DNA of 25,940 bases from a virus. This document shows positions 9,397 to 17,739 of this stretch, one piece after another. A program made the position numbers and the translations under genes. The notes under the pieces are model-generated. The model worked only from the letters and a program-made list of their open reading frames with translations. It had not been told where the DNA came from and did no database searches. The stretch is from positions 1-25,940 of IMG/VR virus record IMGVR_UViG_3300027898_000035, one strand, 5' to 3'. Each line of letters begins with the position of its first letter. Position 1 is the stretch's first letter.

Positions 9397-9877
9397 ATTC
9401 TTTACCTTCCTTATCAGTTAAACCATGAGAGTATCCACCAGTTGCTAACAAGGATAATACTTCTAGTCTTGGAGCTTCTCCAGAAGTGATAGGAAAAGAG
9501 ATATGCACCCAAGTATGTTCTAATATTAATTGATCAAATTGAATCTTATCTTTATTAGCTACTATAAACTTACATACTTCTAAAGGTGTACCAAAGTCAG
9601 GGCATTCAAAATCAATTGCTTCACCCTTAATATGTTGACTAGTAGGTTTAGAACCTACAGCTGCATTTAGTTCAGGGCAACGATACCAAGAACTAATATT
9701 CATTGGACGATTAAGTAACTGCCGAACAACTTCTAACTTAGCTGCTGCCATAACCATTACTGATACTGTAGAATTAGTAGGTTGATTAACAATATGGTCA
9801 TGTTCAGCAGTAGGAGATTTAAGAGCTTCTGATAAAGTAAAGTGTAATGACAATGAAGTATTGTTAGTAGTAAACAT
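9389..9877 (-). CDS. endolysin, M15 family peptidase, 162 aa
   Basis: Matches zinc carboxypeptidases of the Peptidase_M15_3 type, which cut the peptide stems of peptidoglycan. The zinc-site motifs are complete: SQHIKGEAID gives H82 and D89, and WVHIS gives H125, with E120 just before it as candidate general base. The SSWYRCPELN segment (62-71) is the usual conserved stretch before the active site. The N-terminus (LSLHFTLSEALKSPTA) is typical of the family. There is no signal peptide, so export depends on the downstream holin candidates. AAGGG lies five bases before the ATG, overlapping the stop of the preceding gene. A role as a virion-associated peptidase is possible, but the lysis-cassette context favours endolysin. 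Confidence 0.88.
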   Translation of the reverse strand: MFTTNNTSLSLHFTLSEALKSPTAEHDHIVNQPTNSTVSVMVMAAAKLEVVRQLLNRPMNISSWYRCPELNAAVGSKPTSQHIKGEAIDFECPDFGTPLEVCKFIVANKDKIQFDQLILEHTWVHISFPITSGEAPRLEVLSLLATGGYSHGLTDKEGKEYV

Positions 9878-9885
9878 AGTTGCCC

Positions 9886-10752
9886 TTAGAAATCATAGGA
9901 GGTTATAAAAAGATTAGCTGTTGATGTACCAGAAACAGATTGTGTGTAATATATAGTACTAGGAGTATATACAGATAAAGAATAGTTATCTTCTGCCGTA
10001 ATACTACCACTACTTGCTGTTGTATATACTCGCTGAAATCCTGAACCTGCCGCATCATTAGCAATACTAAGAGCACATACTCCTCCTAAACTACTAGTGA
10101 CGTTCATATAGCCACGAATAGTTATAGCACTGTAAGGAACTTGAGATGCTATATTTAAAGATACGTTAGTTGCTACACTAGTGTTAGTAAAGATAGGAGT
10201 AGTGTTTGGATAGTTAATTGTTCTATTAACTTGATTACCTGTACGCAATACACTAGCACCTGACACTGCATATATACCTACAAGTCCAGATGATGTATAT
10301 CCAGAAAGTGGTGTAGCGCCACTATACTGACTAGGTGCTGCAATACCTGTAACATTAGTACCGTACAAACAAGTACCACGACTAACTGGATTGTACATTA
10401 CATACACTGCAACAAAGCCAGTACTCATAGTTCCTGTATCTAATCCATTAGCACCAACTGTACCTAAGTTAAAAGTAAGTGCAGGATTAGCAGGTAACTT
10501 AGTAGCTACTCCACCAGCTAAAGAACTAAGTACTACTAACTCACTATATGACATAGTAATAGTAGCACCAGACATTACAGCTTTAAGTCCTCTAGCTGTA
10601 CCAGCACTAGCTCCAGTAGTTCCAGGAGTATTAACACTACCGGCCAAAATGTTTACAGCATTATAGAGTTTTGTTAACTCATAGAATAGCTCTTCATCTT
10701 TAGTTTCTGGAATAGCTGGTAAGCCTAAATTAATGGATAATCCGCTAGCCAT
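9886..10752 (-). CDS. phage tail/fibre-like structural protein, 288 aa
   Basis: The N-terminus (PETKDEELFYELTKLYNAVNILAG, shown here in two parts: residues 16-35 and 36-40) is like the short helical attachment region that opens many podovirus fibre proteins. It is followed by a Gly/Ala/Thr linker and a beta-rich body (about 60-288) of alternating T, S, V, G and Y without catalytic motifs. GAGG lies seven bases before the ATG, overlapping the end of the upstream 512-aa gene. It is probably a virion surface or tail accessory protein. No specific family is recognised and the host-range role is inference. Confidence 0.5.
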   Translation of the reverse strand: MASGLSINLGLPAIPETKDEELFYELTKLYNAVNILAGSVNTPGTTGASAGTARGLKAVMSGATITMSYSELVVLSSLAGGVATKLPANPALTFNLGTVGANGLDTGTMSTGFVAVYVMYNPVSRGTCLYGTNVTGIAAPSQYSGATPLSGYTSSGLVGIYAVSGASVLRTGNQVNRTINYPNTTPIFTNTSVATNVSLNIASQVPYSAITIRGYMNVTSSLGGVCALSIANDAAGSGFQRVYTTASSGSITAEDNYSLSVYTPSTIYYTQSVSGTSTANLFITSYDF

Positions 10753-10756
10753 AGTA

Positions 10757-12295
10757 TTACCTCATTCCATGTACATTAAATGTAAGCATCACACTAGTTA
10801 AAAAGAAGTTACCTATAAGCATAATACTATGATTAAGTGCAGTATTATGTACATTGTATTGGCGGAAGTTACCATTATTAACTGTTAGTGTTCCAGGTAT
10901 AGGAGTTAAGAAGTTCTTACCATCCATAGTTGGCCAATCAGATACTGATAAGTTATTACCAGCACGTATGTTTTCCAGATGAACTTCCTGAAGTTGTAAC
11001 AAATTAGTACGTTCAAACTGATACTTACCTAATAGCAATACACCATCACCTACTTGTGAAGCATAGTTAAAGTCCACTACTACAATAGCTCCAGAGTCCT
11101 GCATAAATGCTAGACTATCTCGTGGGTTATCAATAGTTTCTGGTGTAGATAAACGATACTCAAAGCAGCTAGTATGCGGAACTTTTAACTTACCATATCG
11201 TTTCATAATAGTATCATACACAAGTGCATGTGTAAGGCTAGTAATACCATATGATAATACTAAGTAACGATCAGCTACAATAGTAAGATTCTTTTGCATT
11301 GGAGCTGTTAATGCTACAGAACTAAATGTTTTAGTTTGCTCATTAAAGTCTTCAAAATACTTACCAGCTAAAAAGTCTGTAGCTTCTGGCATTACAGTCT
11401 GAGTTGCACTTACTGATACAATCTGAATACCTGAAGTAGTATATGCAAAGTGATTACCACTATTAGGGTCATAATCCACATAGTTAGGATTACTCATACC
11501 ACCAGAACCAACTACCTCACGGAAGTTATATGGATAGTTTACGTTACCGGAGTATACAGCAGCTACCGCATTAACGTTGGTATAGATAATAAAACCTAAG
11601 AAATGTGGAATACATAAAGCTATCTTACCTTTAACAGCTTGTACACTACCACCACCTGCACCTGTAATCTGACTAGGAGTAAAATCAATTGGGTCTGTAA
11701 TTACTGGGTCAACTACTGTACTAGACCATGCAATACTAGTAGCACTATAGGCAATCATGTATCCATTAGCTGAAGTAATACCAAGTACGTTTGCTTCTGT
11801 AAGTCCATTAAAACCTACATGTACTAATGCACCACCAGTATAAGTATATAATCCCACTGTGGAATACATAATATAGGTTTGCCCATTAACTGTAGCAATA
11901 GTATATCTTACACCAGCTGTGCCAGGTGGACTTGTAATAGGTGTCCAAACTACAGCACCATATGCACAGACATAACTATTACCTGCACCATCACGAGCGT
12001 ATAATACTGAGTTACCGCTAGTATCTCGCAATGTAACAATATTGTTCATACCAGTCATGTTACCATATACTGGATTTAAATAGCCTACTGATTGTAATCC
12101 TTCCGCAGAAGGCATAACATTATGGCAGTAGTATACTTGTGGAATACCACGATCTTTATCTAAGTCCTGATCTGATGTAACTTGTCTGTTAAAGTTCTGA
12201 TCTTGTTGCTGTACAATTACAGAACGACCAAACCATTCAGATACAAATGGAAACCACTTAGCAGATAAGTTACCACGGTATTTAACTTGTGCCAT
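10757..12295 (-). CDS. tail hub/DNA stabilisation-like structural protein, 512 aa
   Basis: A beta-rich protein of about 500 residues. Near the N-terminus, RGIPQVYYCHNVMPSAEGLQ resembles the 'N-x-hp-x-x-G-x-x-s-x-x-G' entry of P22 gp10-like packaged-DNA stabilisation proteins and related podoviral tail proteins. Repeated short units with aromatic and Gly residues (about 80-400) are compatible with a beta-propeller. There is no signal peptide, catalytic motif or membrane span. It lies downstream of the head-tail adaptor and fibre genes, so a place in the short tail, closing the portal channel or forming the nozzle, is likely. The assignment is by pattern and order only. The Shine-Dalgarno sequence is weak (AAGAAAG). 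Confidence 0.5.
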   Translation of the reverse strand: MAQVKYRGNLSAKWFPFVSEWFGRSVIVQQQDQNFNRQVTSDQDLDKDRGIPQVYYCHNVMPSAEGLQSVGYLNPVYGNMTGMNNIVTLRDTSGNSVLYARDGAGNSYVCAYGAVVWTPITSPPGTAGVRYTIATVNGQTYIMYSTVGLYTYTGGALVHVGFNGLTEANVLGITSANGYMIAYSATSIAWSSTVVDPVITDPIDFTPSQITGAGGGSVQAVKGKIALCIPHFLGFIIYTNVNAVAAVYSGNVNYPYNFREVVGSGGMSNPNYVDYDPNSGNHFAYTTSGIQIVSVSATQTVMPEATDFLAGKYFEDFNEQTKTFSSVALTAPMQKNLTIVADRYLVLSYGITSLTHALVYDTIMKRYGKLKVPHTSCFEYRLSTPETIDNPRDSLAFMQDSGAIVVVDFNYASQVGDGVLLLGKYQFERTNLLQLQEVHLENIRAGNNLSVSDWPTMDGKNFLTPIPGTLTVNNGNFRQYNVHNTALNHSIMLIGNFFLTSVMLTFNVHGMR

Positions 12296-12306
12296 AATGT
12301 TCTTTC

Positions 12307-12783
12307 TTATCCAGTATATTTAACAGAACTAATAGTTACTGCAACAGGAATCTTACCAGCATCTCCCCATTGTCCAGCAAAGTTATTAGTATCTGGATTG
12401 TATTCATTCCAAGATTTCCAACCAAACTTAATAGTAAACAGCCACTGAAAGTGAATATCAAATGCTAGCTGATTATTATATGCAATAAAGAATACATAAC
12501 TAGCAGTCTTACGAAATACTAGTGTACGCCATTCAGATGCAATCCATGGAATACCTAATACATAATAATCAAACCCATAACTAGGATTACGATATAACCA
12601 AGTAACAGCAGCTAGATAAGAACTATTAGGAATAGGGGCATCAAAAGTTTGATAGTACCGTAAGTACTTTGGTAAGTTACCATCTTTATCTACAGCTAAG
12701 GCTAAGAAAGGATTTAGCACAAGTGCTGTTAGCATAAATAAAATTGAAGCAATTGCATAGAATGGGTAGAAGATTAAATACAT
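12307..12783 (-). CDS. conserved phage protein with N-terminal membrane segment, 158 aa
   Basis: Residues about 2-30 (YLIFYPFYAIASILFMLTAL, then VLNPFLALA) form one strongly hydrophobic span. The rest is soluble and aromatic-rich, with LPKYLRYYQTFDAPIP, WLYRNPSYGFDYYVLG and FTIKFGWKSWNEYN. This N-terminal helix plus 'L-x-x-x-x-T-x-D-x-P' and 'WLxRNPxYGF' pattern recurs in small hypothetical phage proteins, but I know no function. Lying between fibre and tail genes of the late module, it may be a virion or envelope-interacting protein. Not a holin by shape, since it has one span and a large soluble domain. Confidence 0.6.
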   Translation of the reverse strand: MYLIFYPFYAIASILFMLTALVLNPFLALAVDKDGNLPKYLRYYQTFDAPIPNSSYLAAVTWLYRNPSYGFDYYVLGIPWIASEWRTLVFRKTASYVFFIAYNNQLAFDIHFQWLFTIKFGWKSWNEYNPDTNNFAGQWGDAGKIPVAVTISSVKYTG

Positions 12784-12813
12784 GATTTGCTTTCAGTTAG
12801 AAATAGCTACTAG

Positions 12814-13197
12814 TTACTGGGCTAATGTAACACCTAAGGTAAATACATTAGTAATTTGTGCTGCTGTAAGACCTGCTAATATTTGCGCTACTAGTGGGTC
12901 ACTTTGATTAAAATTAGAAGCATACTGCCAACAATCTTTTACATCTTGTACAGTAGTAGCACTAACAATGCTTTCAACATTAGCACGAAGTGTAAGTTGA
13001 TTTAATGCTGCACGTAATTGATAGGCTGTTAATGTAATAGGTGCAACAGGTGGAGAAACATAAGGGTCTGGAGTATTACCTTCAGATACCCAGTCTAAAT
13101 ACTGTTGATAATCAGAATTAGCTGGGTCATTGGGGATATTAGCTCCATCAGCTAACCGTTGAATTCCAAAATGTGTAAGAGCATAAGTGTTTGACAT
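12814..13197 (-). CDS. tail-fibre accessory/assembly-like protein, 127 aa
   Basis: The N-terminal half carries GIQRLADGANIPNDPANSDY and YLDWVSEGNTPDP. This is the 'xDGAxIPxDxxNxDYxxYLxWxxxGNxP' motif found in short phage tail-associated proteins and at the ends of fibre operons. The C-terminal half (about 55-127) is helical (LTAYQLRAALNQLTLRANVE) and resembles small fibre-assembly or chaperone proteins. It directly follows the fibre gene, where such accessory proteins usually lie. Exact role unknown. Confidence 0.6.
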   Translation of the reverse strand: MSNTYALTHFGIQRLADGANIPNDPANSDYQQYLDWVSEGNTPDPYVSPPVAPITLTAYQLRAALNQLTLRANVESIVSATTVQDVKDCWQYASNFNQSDPLVAQILAGLTAAQITNVFTLGVTLAQ

Positions 13198-13208
13198 AGT
13201 ATATCTTT

Positions 13209-14495
13209 CTATAAACGAGCAAATAATGTACCTGCAATACTAGCACCGGAAGGTGCATACGCTTGTGCTCCAGTATATGCAATACTTAATTCTACAGAAC
13301 CGGGAGAAGTTAGAGGATTAGTAATTGCTACAGATACGTTTGCAAGCAATCCAATATTTAATACTATTGAGTTACTTACATAACAATAGCAATATCCTGA
13401 ACCATTACCTGTAGCATAATTAGTTACAGTAGGTGTAGTTCTCATTGCTACTGCTAATGGAATTCTAATACCTATAAAATTAACAGCAGGAGATGCACCA
13501 GCATACTCCCCAGCAAATTGCTGTACAAATCGTTGGCACTGCCTTAATACATCTCCATAAGGAACTACACGATTAGTAAGAGGTACAGAACCTGGGTCAA
13601 TACGAACGCCAGTAATATACACATTATCATCTGCACCAGCAATACCAACTGGAGTATAATATAGTTGAAGTCCTAATTGAGATATATTATTAGGAATTGT
13701 TACAGTATAGCTATATCTAGTAAGTGTAGTTGTAAGTGTAAATAAAGTATTAATAATACCTGTAAGTCCAGACCATCCACCAGGATTACTAGCTGCTTGA
13801 TCTATACCTGTACCACCAATAAGACTTAATATAATTCCATTTCCAACATTACTGTAGTTTGCACCTGCTTGAGCATAAAAACTAACTGTAACTTTTTGAC
13901 CAGCTAAAGGTATACAGTTAGAAGATTCCATCGCTTGATATGCATTAATAGTTCCAACGTTTACAGAACCACTATTTCTACCAAGTTTCATCATATACTG
14001 AAAGCCAGAACCTGCTGGTGCTGCTACTTGATTACAAACACCAGAAGCTGTAGTTGCTTGATAAGCAATCCATTGGTCAAGATTACTATAAGCCAAGCCA
14101 TTAGTAAGCGCATATGTAGTACCTAACTGTGCTACCCGCATATCCCCGTTAATTACAATATTATCAGCAGGTACTTGAGTAAGTAAGCTAGTAGCAGTAT
14201 ATGGAGCAAGATACCAACGACCACCATCAGCAGCTACAATAATATTAGGTAAACTCTCTGCACTAGTAGTATCGCTAAGTACCAAATAGTAGTTACCTCC
14301 ACCACCATCATTAGGATTTACTGCTCCTAATGCACAAGCATATTGACTAGCACTAGTTTTTAACAATGCACGAATACCTGCAAAATTAGTAACTACTTGA
14401 TCACCACCACCAATAGAGGCGGCACCATTAGGTAATGCTAATGACGGATATACAGGAGTTGTAAGATTTCCTGGGTTCCAAACTGAGTTAGCCAT
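13209..14495 (-). CDS. tail fibre/receptor-binding protein with carbohydrate-binding-like domain, 428 aa
   Basis: An in-frame TTG at 14513 would add six residues, but the ATG at 14495 has GAAGGG seven bases upstream and starts one base after the previous stop, so I use it. Residues about 1-100 form a virion-attachment-like domain with a GGGNYYLVLSD and DGGRWYL pattern. Residues about 112-310 begin NIVINGDMRVAQLGTTYAL, run through IPLAGQKVTVSFYAQAGANY and end YITGVRIDPGSVP, which is the jelly-roll carbohydrate-binding-like module common in phage fibres. Next comes DVLRQCQRFVQQF, a variant of the ELxxCQRYY motif seen before fibre C-terminal domains. The last 100 residues would be the distal tip. 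It probably binds a cell-surface glycan. No depolymerase signature is seen. Confidence 0.72.
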   Translation of the reverse strand: MANSVWNPGNLTTPVYPSLALPNGAASIGGGDQVVTNFAGIRALLKTSASQYACALGAVNPNDGGGGNYYLVLSDTTSAESLPNIIVAADGGRWYLAPYTATSLLTQVPADNIVINGDMRVAQLGTTYALTNGLAYSNLDQWIAYQATTASGVCNQVAAPAGSGFQYMMKLGRNSGSVNVGTINAYQAMESSNCIPLAGQKVTVSFYAQAGANYSNVGNGIILSLIGGTGIDQAASNPGGWSGLTGIINTLFTLTTTLTRYSYTVTIPNNISQLGLQLYYTPVGIAGADDNVYITGVRIDPGSVPLTNRVVPYGDVLRQCQRFVQQFAGEYAGASPAVNFIGIRIPLAVAMRTTPTVTNYATGNGSGYCYCYVSNSIVLNIGLLANVSVAITNPLTSPGSVELSIAYTGAQAYAPSGASIAGTLFARL

Positions 14496-14496
14496 A

Positions 14497-15096
14497 TTAG
14501 CACCCTTCTGCAATTATTTGTTGTTTAAGATCTTGTAATTCCGATAAATGCATATTATGAAATTTATCAGATTGTTCATCATATCCAATAGCTTTAAATA
14601 CTATTGATGCAGCTTCATACATAATAGCTTCAGGATGTTCATCAGCTATCCAAGAACTGAATCTAACAGTATCTACATATGGATAGATATAACAACCGAT
14701 TAAAAAGTATTGTGCAGCAGCTGCTGTTTGAATATTGATATTAGCACCAGCAATATAATAGACATCGTATTTATCATTATTATAATCATCTAATACATTC
14801 TCTGGTTCTATCTTAGTAAGCCAAGTACTTGGTGCTCCTGGAGGTATAGAGTAATCATATACCCGAATATACTTACTAGATCTCCATTGCGGTATTAGTG
14901 TTTTGTATTGAATGGATTGATTAGTAAGTGCAAAGTCACAAGCTACAGCTACTTCAAGAATATCTTTATAGTAGTAATCTGATCTGTGGCATTTAAGTGT
15001 AGCATTTTGGACTGCTAGAGTAGTCTCATTTACTAGGTCTGGTCGATTAGTTAATGTATAAACGTTAGCTAGCAAAGTAGCAAATGAGGTACTCAT
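14497..15096 (-). CDS. head-tail adaptor / tail connector protein, 199 aa
   Basis: The N-terminus SFATLLANVYTLTNRPDLVN, followed by TTLAVQNATLKCHRSDYYYKD, is the typical opening of podoviral adaptor proteins of the P22 gp4 / T7 gp11-like group (lTnRPDL, then A-x-x-AT-x-x-H-x-x-d-y-x-x-D). Length of about 200 residues and a helical C-terminus (PEAIMYEAASIVFKAIGYDE) also fit. It would form the ring under the portal to which the rest of the short tail attaches. It follows the capsid genes and precedes the fibre gene by one base. The general role is fairly secure; the exact family is not. Confidence 0.68.
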   Translation of the reverse strand: MSTSFATLLANVYTLTNRPDLVNETTLAVQNATLKCHRSDYYYKDILEVAVACDFALTNQSIQYKTLIPQWRSSKYIRVYDYSIPPGAPSTWLTKIEPENVLDDYNNDKYDVYYIAGANINIQTAAAAQYFLIGCYIYPYVDTVRFSSWIADEHPEAIMYEAASIVFKAIGYDEQSDKFHNMHLSELQDLKQQIIAEGC

Positions 15097-15118
15097 AGTC
15101 TTATGTCCTTATTAATTA

Positions 15119-15607
15119 TTAACCTTGTTTAGAACGAATAGCAGCTAATGCAGCTTGAGCTGATGCGCCTAACAAATCATTACCAGTTGCTGATGCAGGA
15201 GCGTTATTAACATTACCTACAGCACCCTCAGAGTTAGCTGAATCTGAACCAGCTGCACCTTCTTGAATGTTGTGAGTATTAGTTAAACTAGCAGCGAAGT
15301 TACCATTATCGCTCTCACTAATCTTTTCTTTATCTAACAGACCAGATGCAAGCAAGTCAGCTTTAGCGCGTTCATATGCTTCTTTACGAATTACTTCCAT
15401 AGGACTCAATGCTTCTGAATCTACTTCAGCTTCATTAGGGTCAATGTAGATATGAGGATGATTAGTTTCTACCTCATTCATAAGTTCTTCAATACGAGCT
15501 TTAACATCAGTTGCAAACTTACCGTTTAAGAACGATGCTTGTGTCCCATCTTTAAAATGATAAGCACAATTAAGAATGCGATTTTTAAAAATTTTAAGAA
15601 TTGCCAT
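15119..15607 (-). CDS. conserved phage structural protein next to capsid, 162 aa
   Basis: The N-terminal domain (1-70) starts with a Lys/Phe-rich strand (MAILKIFKNRILNCAYHFKD, then GTQASFLNGKFAT) and ends EVETNHPHIYIDPNEAEVD. This pattern recurs in small proteins beside the capsid gene of A+T-rich podophages. A charged helix (82-97) and a Gly/Ser/Ala/Asn-rich linker (about 105-145) follow, then a short Ala-rich helix. It may be a minor head or head-completion protein, but no function is known to me. The gap to the upstream capsid gene holds a hairpin that could set its level relative to capsid. Confidence 0.55.
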   Translation of the reverse strand: MAILKIFKNRILNCAYHFKDGTQASFLNGKFATDVKARIEELMNEVETNHPHIYIDPNEAEVDSEALSPMEVIRKEAYERAKADLLASGLLDKEKISESDNGNFAASLTNTHNIQEGAAGSDSANSEGAVGNVNNAPASATGNDLLGASAQAALAAIRSKQG

Positions 15608-15648
15608 GATAGTTACCTATATAGTTTGTGGTTATACTGCTAGGAGGA

Positions 15649-15672
15649 TTGGCAGTTTTATAGGTCTGCCAA
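15649..15672 (-). promoter_or_regulatory. hairpin between capsid and next gene
   Basis: Perfect 7-bp inverted repeat TTGGCAG (15649-15655) / CTGCCAA (15666-15672) with a 10-nt loop, in the 105-bp gap after the capsid gene. On the minus-strand transcript no U-tract follows, so it is not a standard terminator. It may be an RNA-processing or stability element that lets capsid be made in excess of downstream proteins. Confidence 0.45.
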
Positions 15673-15712
15673 CTATCAATACTAGTTACTAACTGTAGCT
15701 ACTAACTAACTA

Positions 15713-16936
15713 TTAGCCTACAGCACCAGCTGTCAAGTTATAGATAATAGCATTAGCTGGAGGGTTCTTAACAATAGTAGTTAACTCAGTTGTTAATGTA
15801 CCGCCCAATGCATCAATACCATTATCATCAGCAGCGCCAGGTTCACCGTTAAACTCTTTATATTGAGTTTTACGATCACCCAAATAAGCATTCTTACATG
15901 TAGTAAGATCTACTGCTACTGCCATCTTAGACCATGATGGGTTAGTATTAAACAATGGATGTTCAATTACTCGGAAAGTACCACGAGTTGTTTTGAATGT
16001 AGTGAACTGTAAACCATAAGATGTTTGACCATCTGTCAGGAAGTAAGTACCATTCAAACGACCAATAGTATTAATTACTTTATGAGCTGTACCACCTACA
16101 AACAGTACGCGTTCATTAGCACCTTTAGGATCAGTAGTTTGGTTAAACACTGGATCTAACGCAGTTTCAAACTGTGTATAGTTAGTAGTACCACCAGCAG
16201 TAGTTACGTTAGGTACAGTGTAAATACTTGGATAGTAAGACAAGTTACCAATGATGTTAATCAAACCGTCCATAGTGCGGAATGGTTGACCATTACGTAC
16301 ACCACTAGATTTCTGACCAAAGAACATAGCTTTCTCAATATCAGCAGCATGGAAAGCAGCAGCATCTTGTTTAGATTCTGCAGCATTAGTATCACCGGCA
16401 ATCATCATGGTAGCACGGATAGTATCAGAGATACCCCAAGTGTTACGGAAGATTTGAGTTAAGTTAGTAATACGAACAGGGTTAATATTCAATGCATTAG
16501 GACGAACAGAAGCTTCTTCAAATGCATTACCAACTTGATACAAGTTACCAGATGCTGGAATAGCTTGAGCAGATATTGAACCTAATGCACGAGCTACCTG
16601 AACTTGAGTAGGAGATAAAATACTATTGACAATAATGTTTTCACCAGTAGCATCTACACGCATAATCATACCTGGTAAGATGTTGTTAGTAGTAGTTACT
16701 GTAAGAACAGTATCAGTAGCTAACTGACCAGCAGCAGATACTGTAAGTTGTGGAAACACCATAGTTTTAGTAAAAAAACCATGTTCAGTAGCTACTGCGG
16801 TTTCATCACCACTCATAGCAGTCATACCAAATAATGGTGCAGTACCATTAGGCATTAGTCGAGTAATCATCCCAGCAAATGATTTCTTCGCTAGGTCTTG
16901 GGTAAGAATCCCACTATTAAAAATACCTGTTGACAT
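15713..16936 (-). CDS. major capsid protein (SU10/DUF5309-like), 407 aa
   Basis: Forms the icosahedral head shell. Features resembling the SU10-type major capsid family (DUF5309, HK97 fold) are a central segment with IRATMMIAGDTNAAESKQDA and ADIEKAMFFGQKSS (about 170-210, the spine-helix region), then PFRTMDGLINIIG, and a later KAYLGDRKT-like end region with KMAVAVDLTTCKNAYLG. An N-terminal insert (about 65-125) with VSAAGQLATDTVLTVTT and IMRVDA looks like a small beta domain. The gene lies after the scaffold and possible decoration genes, as expected. AAAGGTG seven bases before the ATG suits strong expression, and the codons look even. The role is secure from place and pattern; the family name is from memory. 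Confidence 0.82.
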   Translation of the reverse strand: MSTGIFNSGILTQDLAKKSFAGMITRLMPNGTAPLFGMTAMSGDETAVATEHGFFTKTMVFPQLTVSAAGQLATDTVLTVTTTNNILPGMIMRVDATGENIIVNSILSPTQVQVARALGSISAQAIPASGNLYQVGNAFEEASVRPNALNINPVRITNLTQIFRNTWGISDTIRATMMIAGDTNAAESKQDAAAFHAADIEKAMFFGQKSSGVRNGQPFRTMDGLINIIGNLSYYPSIYTVPNVTTAGGTTNYTQFETALDPVFNQTTDPKGANERVLFVGGTAHKVINTIGRLNGTYFLTDGQTSYGLQFTTFKTTRGTFRVIEHPLFNTNPSWSKMAVAVDLTTCKNAYLGDRKTQYKEFNGEPGAADDNGIDALGGTLTTELTTIVKNPPANAIIYNLTAGAVG

Positions 16937-17007
16937 AATAAGTCACCTTTAGATAAATAAGATTAAAATAATTAACTACACTTGTTTATAGTCTTGCGAC
17001 TTACTGA

Positions 17008-17670
17008 TTACAACAAAGATTGACCAATACCAGCCATTGTAAATGAAGGTGAGAAAGTAGCAGCATTAATAGCCAAAGTACTAGTAGCAGCGGCAGATAA
17101 TGTGCAACCTACACCTTGCTGAATACTAATAATAATACCAGACAAACCAGAACCAGTTACAGTCTGATTAATAGATAACAACTGAGTTTGCTGTAAGCTC
17201 ATACCAGTTAATACAGCAGAGCCGTTGGTTTGACTAACAGTAGCAGTAGTTTGTTCACCTCCAGCAGTACAAGTTAACAAGAAGTCTTTAACACTAGATG
17301 CATTGACAGTTGGGTAAGTTACAGTAACACCAGTACCACCAGCAATAGTAGCAGCAAAAGCTACAGTGTTAACATAACGTAAGCGCCATGTATCACCAAC
17401 TTGAACCAGTGGAGATGCAGTAGTTACCAAACCTACAGGAGATACTGGAATACTTAAAGCTAACATTAAGTTAGCAGCAGTATCAGTAGTATCAGTGTAT
17501 GCAGCAGTTGGGCCAGTACGGTTAATAATACTAGCTAGCAATGAAGCAGCAGCAAGAGTACCGTTACCTACAGTAGTAATAGCAAATGGAGATTCTTGAG
17601 TTGCAAGTGTATCACCAGGATTAGCTACACGAAACATCGCATTATCGCGAGTTAGAGCTTTGATTAGCAT
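17008..17670 (-). CDS. probable head decoration/fibre protein, 220 aa
   Basis: Residues 1-110 contain LIKALTRDNAMFRVANPGD, INRTGPTAAYTDTTDTA and GDTWRLRYVNTVAFAATIAG followed by GTGVTVTYP. This set ('RTGP-x-x-x-x-D-T-T-D-T', then a 'W-R-L-R-Y-x-N' strand) recurs in proteins encoded beside phage capsid genes, which are thought to decorate the head. Residues 125-200 (TTATVSQTNGSAVLTG...) form a second beta-rich unit rich in T, S and V. No membrane span or catalytic motif. It is just upstream of the capsid gene, with AGGAA before the ATG. The decoration role is inference. Confidence 0.6.
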   Translation of the reverse strand: MLIKALTRDNAMFRVANPGDTLATQESPFAITTVGNGTLAAASLLASIINRTGPTAAYTDTTDTAANLMLALSIPVSPVGLVTTASPLVQVGDTWRLRYVNTVAFAATIAGGTGVTVTYPTVNASSVKDFLLTCTAGGEQTTATVSQTNGSAVLTGMSLQQTQLLSINQTVTGSGLSGIIISIQQGVGCTLSAAATSTLAINAATFSPSFTMAGIGQSLL

Positions 17671-17739
17671 GATAGTTCCTATCTATAATAAATTAAAAAG
17701 TTACTAGAAGCTGTAAGTAAGTAATCATTTAAGTACTTA

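Noticed and set aside
14496-14513. TTG start six codons upstream for the fibre gene
   Set aside because: It would overlap the previous gene and lacks a ribosome site, while the ATG at 14495 has GAAGGG at good spacing.
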